The notes beneath the pieces are model-generated. The model was not told the origin of the DNA. It saw only the letters and a list, made by a program, of their open reading frames with translations, and ran no database searches. A DNA stretch of 64,000 nt from Bordetella parapertussis (GTDB lineage Bacteria; Pseudomonadota; Gammaproteobacteria; Burkholderiales; Burkholderiaceae_C): assembly GCA_945901125.1 (NCBI GenBank), contig CAMDKD010000009.1:17810-81809 (forward strand), given 5' to 3'. Positions 15,555 through 25,177 of the stretch are shown here, in pieces (positions within the stretch are counted from its first letter, which is position 1; every line of letters starts with the position of its first letter). The position numbers and the translations under genes were made by a program.

Positions 15555-18266
15555 TTATGCGTTCAGCGGATTGATTTTGTCCGCTGACAGTTTGTATTGT
15601 TGGATCGCCTTGGCCACGGTAGCAACCGGCAGGATGCCTTCTTCGCTCAATGCTTTCAACGCGGCGACCACAATGTAATGCCGGTTGATTTCAAAATGCT
15701 CGCGCAATTTGCTGCGGAAATCCGATCGGCCAAAACCGTCGGTGCCCAGCACTTTGTAGCTGCGTCCTGCCGGTATGTAAGCGCGGATCTGGTCTGCGTA
15801 AGACTTCATGTAATCCGTGGATGCCACCACCGGGCCTTCGTGTGCGCCAAGTTGCTGCGCCACAAAAGACACGCGCGGCGTGTCGGTCGGGTGCATCAAA
15901 TTCCAGCGCTCGGCCTCGGCACCGTTGCGCGCCAATTCGTTAAAGCTGGGGCAACTCCAAACGTTGGCGGCCACGCCCCAATCCGCAGCCAGCAGATCAC
16001 GTGCGGCCATGGATTCTCGGAAGATACTGCCCGAACCCAACAAGTTCACGCGCGGCATTTTTTTCGCGCCCTCAGCCGCTTGCAACAAATACATGCCTTG
16101 AATGATTTGCTCTTCGGTGCCGGGTGTGAGTCCGGGCATGGCGTAGTTTTCGTTCAAGAGCGTCAGGTAATAAAACACGTTCTCTTGCTTTTCCACCATG
16201 CGCTTTAAACCGTGTTGCATGATGACCGCCACTTCGTGGGCAAACGTCGGGTCATAGCTGATGCAATTCGGAATGGTGCCGGCCAGGATATGGCTGTGAC
16301 CGTCTTCATGTTGCAAGCCTTCACCGTTCAAGGTCGTGCGACCAGAGGTGCCGCCGAGCAAAAAGCCGCGTGCCTGCATGTCCCCCGCCGCCCAGGCCAG
16401 GTCGCCTACGCGCTGGAAACCGAACATGGAGTAATACACATAAAACGGAATCATGATGCGGTTGTTTGTCGAGTATGACGTCGCTGCCGCGATCCAACTG
16501 CTCATGCCACCAGCTTCATTAATGCCTTCTTGCAATATCTGACCGGCCTTGTCTTCCTTGTAAAACATCACCTGGTCTTTGTCTACCGGTGTGTAAAGCT
16601 GACCGTCAGGGTTGTAAATGCCGATCTGGCGAAACAAGCCTTCCATGCCGAAGGTACGCGCTTCGTCAACAAGAATAGGCACCACGCGTTTGCCCAAGGC
16701 CTGGTCGCGCAGCAATTGCGTGAGAAAACGCACATAGGCTTGCGTGGTCGAAATTTCACGGCCTTCAGCCGTGGCTTCGGTGATGGGCTTGAACACATCC
16801 AAACCGGGCACGGTGAAATGCTCATCCGCCTTGGTGCGGCGATGCGGCAAGTAGCCGCCGAGTGCCGCGCGGCGCTCGTGCAAATAACGCATTTCAGGCG
16901 TATCTTCCGCCGGTTTGTAAAACGGCAGCTTAGACAATTCGCTGTCGGGAATTGGAATATTGAAGCGGTCGCGAAACGCTTTGATGTCTTCGTCGGTCAA
17001 CTTCTTGGTTTGGTGCACCGTGTTCTTGCCTTCGCCCGAGGTGCCCATGCCGAAACCCTTGACGGTCTTGATCAACAAGACGGTCGGTTGGCCTTTGTGT
17101 TTAACAGCAGCAGCGTAGGCCGCATACACCTTTTGCGGATCGTGGCCGCCCCGGCGTAAGTTCCAGATGTCATCGTCGCTCAATTTGGCGACCATCTCTA
17201 AAGTGCGCGGGTCGCGGCCAAAGAAATGTTTGCGCACATAAGCGCCGTCGTTGGCTTTGAACGCTTGGTAATCGCCGTCCACGGTTTCCATCATGATGCG
17301 GCGCAGCGCACCGTCTTTGTCGCGTGCAATCAGCGGGTCCCAATTACTGCCCCAAATCAGCTTGAGCACATTCCAACCGGCGCCTCTGAATTCACTCTCC
17401 AGCTCTTGAATGATTTTGCCGTTGCCGCGCACCGGGCCGTCGAGCCGCTGCAAATTGCAATTGATGACAAAAATCAGGTTGTCGAGTTTTTCGCGCGCGG
17501 CCAAACCGATGGCACCCAGCGACTCGACTTCGTCCATTTCACCGTCGCCGCAAAACACCCAGACCTTGCGGTTTTCAGTGTTGGCTATGCCGCGTGCATG
17601 CAGGTACTTTAAAAAGCGGGCTTGGTAAATAGCCATCAACGGGCCGAGGCCCATGGACACCGTGGGGAACTGCCAAAACTCGGGCATTAACTTGGGATGC
17701 GGATAACTGGACAAACCTTTGCCGTCGACTTCCTGGCGGAAATTCAACAATTGTTCTTCGGTCAAACGGCCTTCCAAATACGCACGCGCATACACGCCGG
17801 GCGACACATGGCCTTGTATGTAAAGCAGGTCGCCGCCGTGGTTTTCGTTTTCGGCGTGCCAGAAATGGTTAAAGCCTGCGCCGAACATGTGTGCCAGTGA
17901 CGCGAATGATCCGATATGCCCGCCGAGGTCGCCGCCGTCAGCCGGGTTATGCCTATTGGCCTTGACCACCATGGCCATGGCGTTCCAGCGCATGTAAGCG
18001 CGCAAGCGTTCTTCTATTTCTATATTGCCCGGGCAGCGTTCTTCCTGGTCAGGCTCTAAGGTGTTGACGTAACCGGTATTGGCCGAAAACGGCATGTCTA
18101 TGCTGTTTTCTCTGGCGTGCTCCAGCAGTTGCTCTAATAAGAAATGCGCTCTTTCCGGTCCTTCGGAGGCGATGACAGCAGACAGCGCATCCATCCATTC
18201 GCGGGTTTCCTGGGAGTCGCTGTCATTGGATGCAAACGTATGCAAATTGTCGGGCAATGCTGACAT
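15555..18266 (-). CDS. aceE: Pyruvate dehydrogenase E1 component, homodimeric type
   Basis: This 903-residue E1 is of the AceE length. The thiamine diphosphate site GDGEMDEVESLGA is near residue 230. PADGGDLGGHIGSFASLA lies in the N-terminal third and GLQHEDGHSHI in the pyrimidine-binding half. It decarboxylates pyruvate and loads acetyl onto AceF. GGAG precedes the ATG. It is first in the lpdA-containing operon and divergent from the histidine kinase gene. A second, clearly diverged E1 homolog lies at 42952-45552. Confidence 0.97.
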   Translation of the reverse strand: MSALPDNLHTFASNDSDSQETREWMDALSAVIASEGPERAHFLLEQLLEHARENSIDMPFSANTGYVNTLEPDQEERCPGNIEIEERLRAYMRWNAMAMVVKANRHNPADGGDLGGHIGSFASLAHMFGAGFNHFWHAENENHGGDLLYIQGHVSPGVYARAYLEGRLTEEQLLNFRQEVDGKGLSSYPHPKLMPEFWQFPTVSMGLGPLMAIYQARFLKYLHARGIANTENRKVWVFCGDGEMDEVESLGAIGLAAREKLDNLIFVINCNLQRLDGPVRGNGKIIQELESEFRGAGWNVLKLIWGSNWDPLIARDKDGALRRIMMETVDGDYQAFKANDGAYVRKHFFGRDPRTLEMVAKLSDDDIWNLRRGGHDPQKVYAAYAAAVKHKGQPTVLLIKTVKGFGMGTSGEGKNTVHQTKKLTDEDIKAFRDRFNIPIPDSELSKLPFYKPAEDTPEMRYLHERRAALGGYLPHRRTKADEHFTVPGLDVFKPITEATAEGREISTTQAYVRFLTQLLRDQALGKRVVPILVDEARTFGMEGLFRQIGIYNPDGQLYTPVDKDQVMFYKEDKAGQILQEGINEAGGMSSWIAAATSYSTNNRIMIPFYVYYSMFGFQRVGDLAWAAGDMQARGFLLGGTSGRTTLNGEGLQHEDGHSHILAGTIPNCISYDPTFAHEVAVIMQHGLKRMVEKQENVFYYLTLLNENYAMPGLTPGTEEQIIQGMYLLQAAEGAKKMPRVNLLGSGSIFRESMAARDLLAADWGVAANVWSCPSFNELARNGAEAERWNLMHPTDTPRVSFVAQQLGAHEGPVVASTDYMKSYADQIRAYIPAGRSYKVLGTDGFGRSDFRSKLREHFEINRHYIVVAALKALSEEGILPVATVAKAIQQYKLSADKINPLNA

Positions 18267-18347
18267 AGTGGTCTCCTCAAAATAGCCAAGTTTCGAATCA
18301 TGACAAGGTCTTGATATTTTGACACAATTTCAAATAGCGCCATCGTG

Positions 18348-18362
18348 TTTCATATTATGAAA
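18348..18362. promoter_or_regulatory. Perfect 7-bp inverted repeat between aceE and the kinase gene
   Basis: TTTCATATTATGAAA is a 15-bp palindrome with a single central base. It lies in the 137-nt divergent gap, 41 nt before the kinase ATG and 82 nt before the aceE ATG. It is a good candidate binding site for a regulator of the pyruvate dehydrogenase operon or of the two-component genes. The identity of that regulator is unknown. Confidence 0.55.
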
Positions 18363-18403
18363 TTACATAAACACCGCTTGCTATTCGCCTAAACTCGGCA
18401 GAC

Positions 18404-20905
18404 ATGAAAAGCAAACTGCTAAGCGCACTTACCGCCCAATGGCTCAGCTGGTGGAAACAGCAAAGCCCCAGCCGACAGGACCGGTTTGCTTTGCTGGCTC
18501 CCATTGCAGCCGTCGGTATTTTTTTACTGACCATCATCAGCAGCGTTGGTTACTTACGCATTGAGGAAATGGAACGTGAACAGGAAAGCGTGCAGCGCGA
18601 CCTGGAATATGCCCAGCAGAAATTGCGTTTGCACCTGCTGGAGCAGCAGGAACAAATGCTGCGTCTGGCACGCGATTTGAGCAACGACAAATTTACCGTC
18701 ATCGAATTTGCCAATGCAGCCATGGACCTGGCCAACCAATACCCTGAAGTGACCAGCATCAGCTGGGTAGATCCTTTGCGACATGTGCGCTCGCATTACG
18801 CTTCCAGCGCCGCAGACTTGCAAGCTTTCTCCCGACAAGGCAACTGGCTGCTTTACCCGCAAACTGAAGATTCATTTTTGCTTTCGCGGGAAATAAGGCG
18901 CTCGATTTATTCAACGCCTATTTTGATCAAATCCGAAGACGGCGCCAGCTTACAGGAAGCACATATTCAGTTGCACATTCCCATGTTCAACAAAGACAAT
19001 TTCAAGGGTGTGGTGCTGGTTGAATATTCGCTGGACAATTTGTTGCGTTACGCCGTTCCCGCTGAAGTCTCAGCCAGGCACGCTGTCTCGCTGGTAGATG
19101 CCAACAACATTTTATTGGCAGGTCAAAGCATCAAACCCCGCAGCGGCTTGTTTGATTACGCGCCTTTGGAAGCCAAGGCTTATGAATACAGCGTCCCCGT
19201 GTCTACGGTTGGCAACAGCCTGCAATTGCGCGCCCAGGCCTACCGCACTTCACAGGTACTGATAGGCAGCGGTTTGTTCTGGCTGGTGTTGCTGCTCAGC
19301 GGCATGACCACCTGGATGTTGATCGGTACCTGGCGGCATACGCGCAGGCGTTTATACGCGCAACAAGCACTGGTGGCAGAAACCAATTTCCGCCGAGCCA
19401 TGGAAAACTCCATTCTCACGGGCATGCGCGCGATGGACATGAACGGGCGCATTACCTATGTGAACGCGGCTTTTTGCCAGATGACCGGTTGGACCGATAA
19501 AGAATTGGTCGGATTGCGTTCGCCCTTCCCTTACTGGCCTGAAGAAGACCGACATTTGCTAAATGCAAAGCTCGAAGATCAGCTCAATGGCCGTACCACT
19601 TTGAGCGGTTTTCAGATCCGCGTGAAACGCAAAAACGGCACGCTGTTTGACGCGCGCTTGTATGTCTCGCCGCTGATTGATGCGCACGGTCAGCAAACCG
19701 GCTGGATGTCTTCCATGACCGACATCACCGAGCCTAATCGCATCCGTGAGCAGCTTTCAGCTTCCTACGAGCGTTTCACCACCGTTCTGGAAGCGCTGGA
19801 TGCGTCTGTGTCAGTGACGCCATTGGGCAGCACAGAATTGCTGTTTGCCAACAAGCTTTACCGGCAATGGTTTGGCAACCAAAGCGAAGGCCATATAAAC
19901 TTGGTGGCCCAAGCAGGCATGTCATCGCTCGATGCTTCAACAAACGACGAAACTGTGGACGATTTCTCCGGCATGCCGGGCGTGACACTGACGCAGGCAA
20001 AGTCCGAGAATTCTGAAATTTATTTACCCAACTTGAACAAATGGCTGGAGGTCAGGTCGCGCTACCTGAACTGGGTAGACGGTCGTCTGGCGCAAATGGT
20101 GATTTCAACCGACATCACCAGCCGGCGTCTTGCAGAGGAACAAGCAGCTTTGCAGGCCGAGCGGGCGCAATCGGCCAGCCGTTTGATCACCATGGGTGAA
20201 ATGGCGTCCAGCGTGGCCCATGAACTCAACCAGCCGCTGACAGCGATTTCAAACTATTGCAACGGCATGGTCACGCGTATTCAAGGCAAACAAATCACCG
20301 AAGAAGAATTGCTTAAAGCATTGGAGAAAACCTCTCACCAGGCACAACGCGCCGGCCAAATCATTCAACGCATACGCAGTTTCATCCGGCGCAGTGAATC
20401 CAACCGCGTGCTGACATTGATTGCGCCCATGGTCAGCGAAGCGGTTGAACTCGCGGAACTGGAAATGCGCCGCCGCCAAGTGCGACTGAGCTTGTATGTA
20501 TCGGACCGTATTTCCAAAATACTGGTCGACCCCATATTGATAGAGCAGGTGCTGATCAATCTTCTGAAAAATGCCGCCGAGGCCATTGACCATGCCAAAC
20601 GCCCGATAGACGACAGACATGTTGAATTGCAAATCGTGCCCAAGGTCATCGAAGACCAGCAGGTGGTTGCGTTTTCGGTCACTGACAACGGCAACGGCAT
20701 GACCGAAGAAGTGATGCATCGTGTATTCGAAGCTTTCTACACCACCAAAAAAGAAGGCATGGGCATAGGGCTGAATTTATGCCGTTCCATCATCGAGTCG
20801 CACCAGGGCAGGATGCTGGCAGAGAACATCTACAATGGAAATATGATCGTAGGATGTCGATTTTCTTTCTGGTTACCTGCCAATCCTGTGATGGTCAATG
20901 TTTGA
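18404..20905 (+). CDS. Membrane PAS sensor histidine kinase (FixL/DctB-like)
   Basis: This 833-residue kinase has TM1 at about 29-51, a periplasmic sensor of about 230 residues, TM2 at about 286-308, a PAS domain at about 327-440, a second PAS-like segment at about 455-575 and a HisKA box with His606 in HELNQPLTAISNY. The ATPase has an N box (LLKNAAEAID), DNGNGM and GMGIGLNLC. It probably phosphorylates the FixJ-type regulator encoded 32 nt downstream. Divergence from aceE suggests sensing of a carboxylate or redox state linked to pyruvate metabolism, but the ligand is not identifiable. Confidence 0.93.
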   Translation: MKSKLLSALTAQWLSWWKQQSPSRQDRFALLAPIAAVGIFLLTIISSVGYLRIEEMEREQESVQRDLEYAQQKLRLHLLEQQEQMLRLARDLSNDKFTVIEFANAAMDLANQYPEVTSISWVDPLRHVRSHYASSAADLQAFSRQGNWLLYPQTEDSFLLSREIRRSIYSTPILIKSEDGASLQEAHIQLHIPMFNKDNFKGVVLVEYSLDNLLRYAVPAEVSARHAVSLVDANNILLAGQSIKPRSGLFDYAPLEAKAYEYSVPVSTVGNSLQLRAQAYRTSQVLIGSGLFWLVLLLSGMTTWMLIGTWRHTRRRLYAQQALVAETNFRRAMENSILTGMRAMDMNGRITYVNAAFCQMTGWTDKELVGLRSPFPYWPEEDRHLLNAKLEDQLNGRTTLSGFQIRVKRKNGTLFDARLYVSPLIDAHGQQTGWMSSMTDITEPNRIREQLSASYERFTTVLEALDASVSVTPLGSTELLFANKLYRQWFGNQSEGHINLVAQAGMSSLDASTNDETVDDFSGMPGVTLTQAKSENSEIYLPNLNKWLEVRSRYLNWVDGRLAQMVISTDITSRRLAEEQAALQAERAQSASRLITMGEMASSVAHELNQPLTAISNYCNGMVTRIQGKQITEEELLKALEKTSHQAQRAGQIIQRIRSFIRRSESNRVLTLIAPMVSEAVELAELEMRRRQVRLSLYVSDRISKILVDPILIEQVLINLLKNAAEAIDHAKRPIDDRHVELQIVPKVIEDQQVVAFSVTDNGNGMTEEVMHRVFEAFYTTKKEGMGIGLNLCRSIIESHQGRMLAENIYNGNMIVGCRFSFWLPANPVMVNV

Positions 20906-20937
20906 GCATTTTTATCGATAGCAATCTGGAGTGACTG

Positions 20938-21564
20938 ATGAGTTTGATTCCTAAAAAAGGCAATGTTTACGTGGTGGATGACGATGAAGCCGTCCGTGAT
21001 TCATTGCAATGGTTGCTAGAAGGCAAAGACTACCGTGTGCGCTGCTTTGACTCGGCCGAAACTTTCCTCAGCCGTTACGACCCGCGCGAGGTCGCCTGTC
21101 TGCTGGTCGATATACGCATGCCCGGCATCTCCGGCCTTGAATTGCAAGACCGTTTGATCGAACGCAAATCACCCTTACCTATTGTGTTCATCACCGGTCA
21201 CGGCGATGTGCCCATGGCGGTGACCACCATGAAAAAAGGCGCCATGGATTTCATCCCCAAGCCTTTCAAAGAAGAAGAATTGCTCAGCGTGGTCGAGCGC
21301 ATGCTGGATCAGGCCCGCGAAGCCTTTGCCGATTTCCAGCACGCCGCCAACCGCGACGCCTTGATGGGCAAGCTCACCGCGCGCGAATCTCAGGTACTCG
21401 AGCGCATCGTCGCCGGTCGTTTGAACAAACAAATCGCCGACGACCTGGGCATCAGTATCAAAACCGTCGAAGCTCACCGTGCCAACATCATGGAAAAGCT
21501 GAATGCCAATACCGTGGCCGATCTGCTGAAAATTGCATTGGGCCCTAACTCCACCAAATCCTAA
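20938..21564 (+). CDS. FixJ/NarL-type response regulator
   Basis: This 208-residue regulator has a receiver domain with acidic pocket VDDDEAV, phospho-acceptor Asp58 (LLVDIRMPG), GHGDVPMAV and Lys109 (FIPKPF). A LuxR-type helix-turn-helix follows (LTARESQVLERIVAG, KQIADDLGISIKTVEAHR). It is the cognate partner of the preceding kinase. A GGAG lies just before the ATG. Targets may include the divergent aceE promoter and this operon, which is inference from gene order. Confidence 0.94.
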   Translation: MSLIPKKGNVYVVDDDEAVRDSLQWLLEGKDYRVRCFDSAETFLSRYDPREVACLLVDIRMPGISGLELQDRLIERKSPLPIVFITGHGDVPMAVTTMKKGAMDFIPKPFKEEELLSVVERMLDQAREAFADFQHAANRDALMGKLTARESQVLERIVAGRLNKQIADDLGISIKTVEAHRANIMEKLNANTVADLLKIALGPNSTKS

Positions 21565-21569
21565 GTACC

Positions 21570-22421
21570 ATGACTGCTTCCATCATTGACGGCAACGTGC
21601 TGTCAGCGCTGTTGCGCCAACAAGTCTCCGATCGTGTCAATGCATTGCAATCCCGGGGCATCAAAGCCGGACTGGCCGTCATACTGGTCGGCGATAACCA
21701 GGCCAGCCAGGTCTATGTGCGCAACAAGGTCAAGGCCTGTGAACAAACCGGCATCCGCTCGGTGCTGGAAAAACATGACGCCGCTTTAAGCGAAGCTGAT
21801 TTGCTCGCGCGAGTGCATGCTTTGAATCATGACGACAGCATCCACGGCATTCTGGTGCAACTGCCTTTGCCGGCGCATATCGATGCGCAAAAAGTCATTG
21901 AAGCCATTGCCCCTGAAAAAGATGTAGACGGTTTTCATGTGGCCAGCGCCGGTGCATTAATGACCGGCCTGCCCGGCTTTTGGCCTTGCACGCCACACGG
22001 TTGTATGAAGATGCTGGAGCACATCGGTTATTCATTGCGCGGTAAACATGCAGTGGTCATCGGGCGCAGCAATATCGTCGGCAAACCCATGGCCATGATG
22101 CTGTTGCAACAAAACGCGACTGTCACCATTTGCCACAGCGCCACACCTGATTTGAAAGCACATACCTTGCAAGCTGACGTCATCGTCGCGGCTGTGGGCA
22201 AACGTAATGTATTAACCGCTGACATGGTCAAACCGGGCGCTGTTGTCCTTGATGTCGGCATGAACCGCGACGACGAAGGCAAGCTTTGCGGCGACGTCGA
22301 CTTTGCCGGTGTCAGCCGGGTGGCTTCTTACATCACACCGGTGCCTGGCGGCGTCGGCCCCATGACCATCACCATGTTGCTGGTCAACACCCTTGAATCC
22401 GCCGAACGACACGCCACATAG
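21570..22421 (+). CDS. folD: Bifunctional methylenetetrahydrofolate dehydrogenase/cyclohydrolase
   Basis: This 283-residue FolD has the standard length. It carries YVRNKVKACEQTGI with the catalytic Lys, the signature VQLPLPAHID, GFHVASAG, the nucleotide segment VVIGRSNIVGKPMAMML, and the C-terminal TPVPGGVGPMT. It interconverts 5,10-methylene- and 10-formyl-THF in the cytosol, using NADP. It follows the response regulator by 5 nt and precedes the oligopeptidase gene by 5 nt, so all four genes are likely cotranscribed. Confidence 0.97.
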   Translation: MTASIIDGNVLSALLRQQVSDRVNALQSRGIKAGLAVILVGDNQASQVYVRNKVKACEQTGIRSVLEKHDAALSEADLLARVHALNHDDSIHGILVQLPLPAHIDAQKVIEAIAPEKDVDGFHVASAGALMTGLPGFWPCTPHGCMKMLEHIGYSLRGKHAVVIGRSNIVGKPMAMMLLQQNATVTICHSATPDLKAHTLQADVIVAAVGKRNVLTADMVKPGAVVLDVGMNRDDEGKLCGDVDFAGVSRVASYITPVPGGVGPMTITMLLVNTLESAERHAT

Positions 22422-22426
22422 ACTGC

Positions 22427-24460
22427 ATGAACAATCCTTTGCTCGAATTTTCCGGTCTGCCCTTGTTTGACCGCATCACCCCGGCTGACGTCAACCAGGC
22501 CATCACCGAACTTCTGAAAAATGCAGACGCCGCCCTGGCTGAAGTCACGCGCGCTGAATTTCCGGCTGACTGGACAAGCATTTCCCAAGTGCTAGACACA
22601 GCGACTGAAAAATTGGGTCGCGCCTGGGGTGCCGTCAGTCATCTCCAAGCCGTGGTTGACACGCCCGAGTTGCGCGCCGCCTACAACGCAGAACTGCCGC
22701 GCATCACCGAATTTTGGACGCGTTTAGGTGCCGACGAAGCCCTGTACGCCAAATACAAAGCCATAGACCCCGCCAAGCTGAACCACGAACAAAGACACGC
22801 CCGTGAGCTTGCATTGCGTAACTTTGTTTTGTCTGGCGCTGAACTCACTGGCGCGGCCAAAGAACGTTTCGCCGCCATTCAGGAACGCCAGGCCGAGATC
22901 AGCCAGTTGTTCAGCGAACACGTGCTTGATGCCACCGATGCCTGGTCGTTGATCGTCAGCAAAGACGAAACCGCAGGCATTCCAGACGACGTTCTTCAAA
23001 CAGCGCATGCCGCCGCAGTAGCCGACGGCAAAGACGGTTACAAGCTGACATTGAAAATGCCTTGTTATTTGCCGGTGATGCAATACGCACACAGCAGTGA
23101 CTTGCGGGAAAAACTCTACCGCGCCTACGCTACCCGCGCCTCTGACCAATCCCAACACTTGCAATTCGATAACAGCGCCGTTTTAAAGGAAATCCTGCAA
23201 TTGCGCCGTGAAGAAGCCGCACTGCTGGGCTACGCCAACCACGCGCAGGTGTCACTGGCCAGCAAAATGGCCGAGTCCCCTGAACACGTCACCGGCTTTT
23301 TGCGCGATCTGGCTGCACGCGCTCGCCCTTATGCAGAAAAAGACCTGGCCGAGATGCGCGCATTTGCCGTTGAACAACTGCATATCGCCGACCCTAAAGC
23401 CTGGGACTGGACGTTCATCGGCGAAAAACTCAAGGAAGCGCGTTACGCCTTCAGCGACCAGGAAGTCAAACCTTATTTCACCGCGCCCAAGGTGCTGGAC
23501 GGTTTATTCAAAATTGTTGAAACCTTGTTTGAGGTCAGCATACGCAAAGACCAAGCGTCTGTGTGGCATCCCGGCGTGTTGTTTTACCGGATAGAGCGAC
23601 AAGGCGAATTGGTGGGTCAGTTTTACTTGGACCCCGGTGCCCGCCAAGGCAAACGCGGCGGTGCCTGGATGGACGATGTGCGCGCGCGCTGGTTGCGCCC
23701 GGACAACGAACAACTGCAAACCCCGGTGGCCCACATGGTGTGCAATTTCGCCGAAGGCGTGAACGGCCAGCCTCCGCTGCTCACGCACGACGACGTCATC
23801 ACGCTGTTTCATGAATGCGGCCACGGCCTGCACCACATGTTGACGCAGGTGAATGAGCGCGACGTGTCAGGTATCAGCGGCGTGGAATGGGACGCGGTCG
23901 AGTTACCCAGCCAGTTCATGGAAAATTTTTGCTGGGAATGGGCTGTGCTCAAGCACATGACCGCACACGTAGATACGGGTGAACCGCTGCCACGGGCATT
24001 GTTTGACAAAATGCTGGCAGCGAAAAATTTCCAAAGCGGTTTGCAAACGCTGCGCCAGATTGAATTCTCATTGCTTGATATGTACCTGCATTCGCATGTC
24101 GCCGATGATGTCGATGTCATGGCCGTGTTGCAACAAGTCCGGGACGAAGTCTCGGTCATGCACCCGCCTGCTTTCAACCGCATGCCACATTCGTTCAGCC
24201 ATATATTTGCCGGTGGTTATGCCGCCGGTTACTACAGTTACAAATGGGCCGAGGTGCTGAGCGCTGATGCTTATGCCGCTTTCGAAGAAACTGCTTCTGC
24301 AGACGGTGAACACAGCATAGAGACAGGTCGCCGCTACCGCCAATCCATTCTGGAGGCTGGCGGAAGCCGGCCTGCCATGGCCTCGTTCAAGGCCTTCAGG
24401 GGCCGCGAACCCACGCTTGACGCCCTACTGCGTCACCAGGGCATGGCCGTCGTTCAATAA
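22427..24460 (+). CDS. prlC: Oligopeptidase A, M3-family zinc metallopeptidase
   Basis: This 677-residue M3 peptidase has the zinc motif FHECGHGLHH (His462, Glu463, His466), and a third zinc ligand, Glu, in the downstream GVEWDAVELPSQFMENF segment. The length matches E. coli OpdA/PrlC. It is a cytosolic enzyme that degrades short peptides such as cleaved signal peptides. It is the last gene of the kinase operon. Its 3' end overlaps the convergent rpiA 3' end by 7 nt. Confidence 0.95.
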   Translation: MNNPLLEFSGLPLFDRITPADVNQAITELLKNADAALAEVTRAEFPADWTSISQVLDTATEKLGRAWGAVSHLQAVVDTPELRAAYNAELPRITEFWTRLGADEALYAKYKAIDPAKLNHEQRHARELALRNFVLSGAELTGAAKERFAAIQERQAEISQLFSEHVLDATDAWSLIVSKDETAGIPDDVLQTAHAAAVADGKDGYKLTLKMPCYLPVMQYAHSSDLREKLYRAYATRASDQSQHLQFDNSAVLKEILQLRREEAALLGYANHAQVSLASKMAESPEHVTGFLRDLAARARPYAEKDLAEMRAFAVEQLHIADPKAWDWTFIGEKLKEARYAFSDQEVKPYFTAPKVLDGLFKIVETLFEVSIRKDQASVWHPGVLFYRIERQGELVGQFYLDPGARQGKRGGAWMDDVRARWLRPDNEQLQTPVAHMVCNFAEGVNGQPPLLTHDDVITLFHECGHGLHHMLTQVNERDVSGISGVEWDAVELPSQFMENFCWEWAVLKHMTAHVDTGEPLPRALFDKMLAAKNFQSGLQTLRQIEFSLLDMYLHSHVADDVDVMAVLQQVRDEVSVMHPPAFNRMPHSFSHIFAGGYAAGYYSYKWAEVLSADAYAAFEETASADGEHSIETGRRYRQSILEAGGSRPAMASFKAFRGREPTLDALLRHQGMAVVQ

Positions 24461-25137
24461 AGAATGGTTTGCACGCCTTGTGCTGTGCCCAGCAGGCACA
24501 CATGGGCGTGCTGGTGGGCGAACACGCCGACCGTGACCACACCGGGCCACTGACTGGCGGTGTTCTCGAAAGACAAAGCATCGGCAATCTGCAAACCTTT
24601 GACATCCAGTAAATACTGGCCGTTGTCAGTAACCAGGGTTTGACCGTTCACGGTGCGTAATAACGCCTGAGCCCCCATGGCCTTGAAACGACGCGTGATT
24701 TCAGGCGCTGCCATGGGAATGACTTCCACCGGCAAAGGAAAAGCGCCTAACACAGCCACATTCTTGGACGCATCAGCAATGCAAACAAACCGGTCAGCTT
24801 GGGCTGCGACAATTTTTTCGCGGGTTAAAGCCGCGCCACCGCCCTTGATCATGCAACCTTTGGGGTCGATCTCGTCGGCACCGTCTATGTACACCGACAT
24901 GCGCTCGACCAAGGCCAAGTCGATCACCGGGATACCCAAAGACTGCATGCGGTTGGTAGAGGCCAGCGAGCTTGACACTGCGCCTTTGATAGCGATACCG
25001 CTGGCCGCCAACGCGTCTATGAACTTGTTCACGGTGGAGCCGGTGCCTACACCGAGGTATTCGCCGGGCACCACATACTTCAAGGCTGCCTGAGCAACAA
25101 GTATTTTTAATTCATCTTGGGTGGGGGCAGTCTGGCT
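24454..25137 (-). CDS. rpiA: Ribose-5-phosphate isomerase A
   Basis: This is 227 residues from the ATG at 25137 (MSQTAPTQDELKILVAQ), which is preceded by AGGA. Longer in-frame starts at 25179 and 25158 exist, but the first would overlap the pyrD ATG. Motifs are GVGTGSTVNKFIDAL, YIDGADEIDP and KGGGAALTREKIVA, the conserved RpiA active-site loops. It interconverts ribose-5-P and ribulose-5-P in the pentose phosphate pathway. It is divergent from pyrD with a gap of only 40 nt, so the promoters must overlap. Confidence 0.95.
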   Translation of the reverse strand, partial: SQTAPTQDELKILVAQAALKYVVPGEYLGVGTGSTVNKFIDALAASGIAIKGAVSSSLASTNRMQSLGIPVIDLALVERMSVYIDGADEIDPKGCMIKGGGAALTREKIVAAQADRFVCIADASKNVAVLGAFPLPVEVIPMAAPEITRRFKAMGAQALLRTVNGQTLVTDNGQYLLDVKGLQIADALSFENTASQWPGVVTVGVFAHQHAHVCLLGTAQGVQTILY

Positions 25138-25177
25138 CATCGGTGACAATTCCTGATTCATTAAACAGGGATTATCC

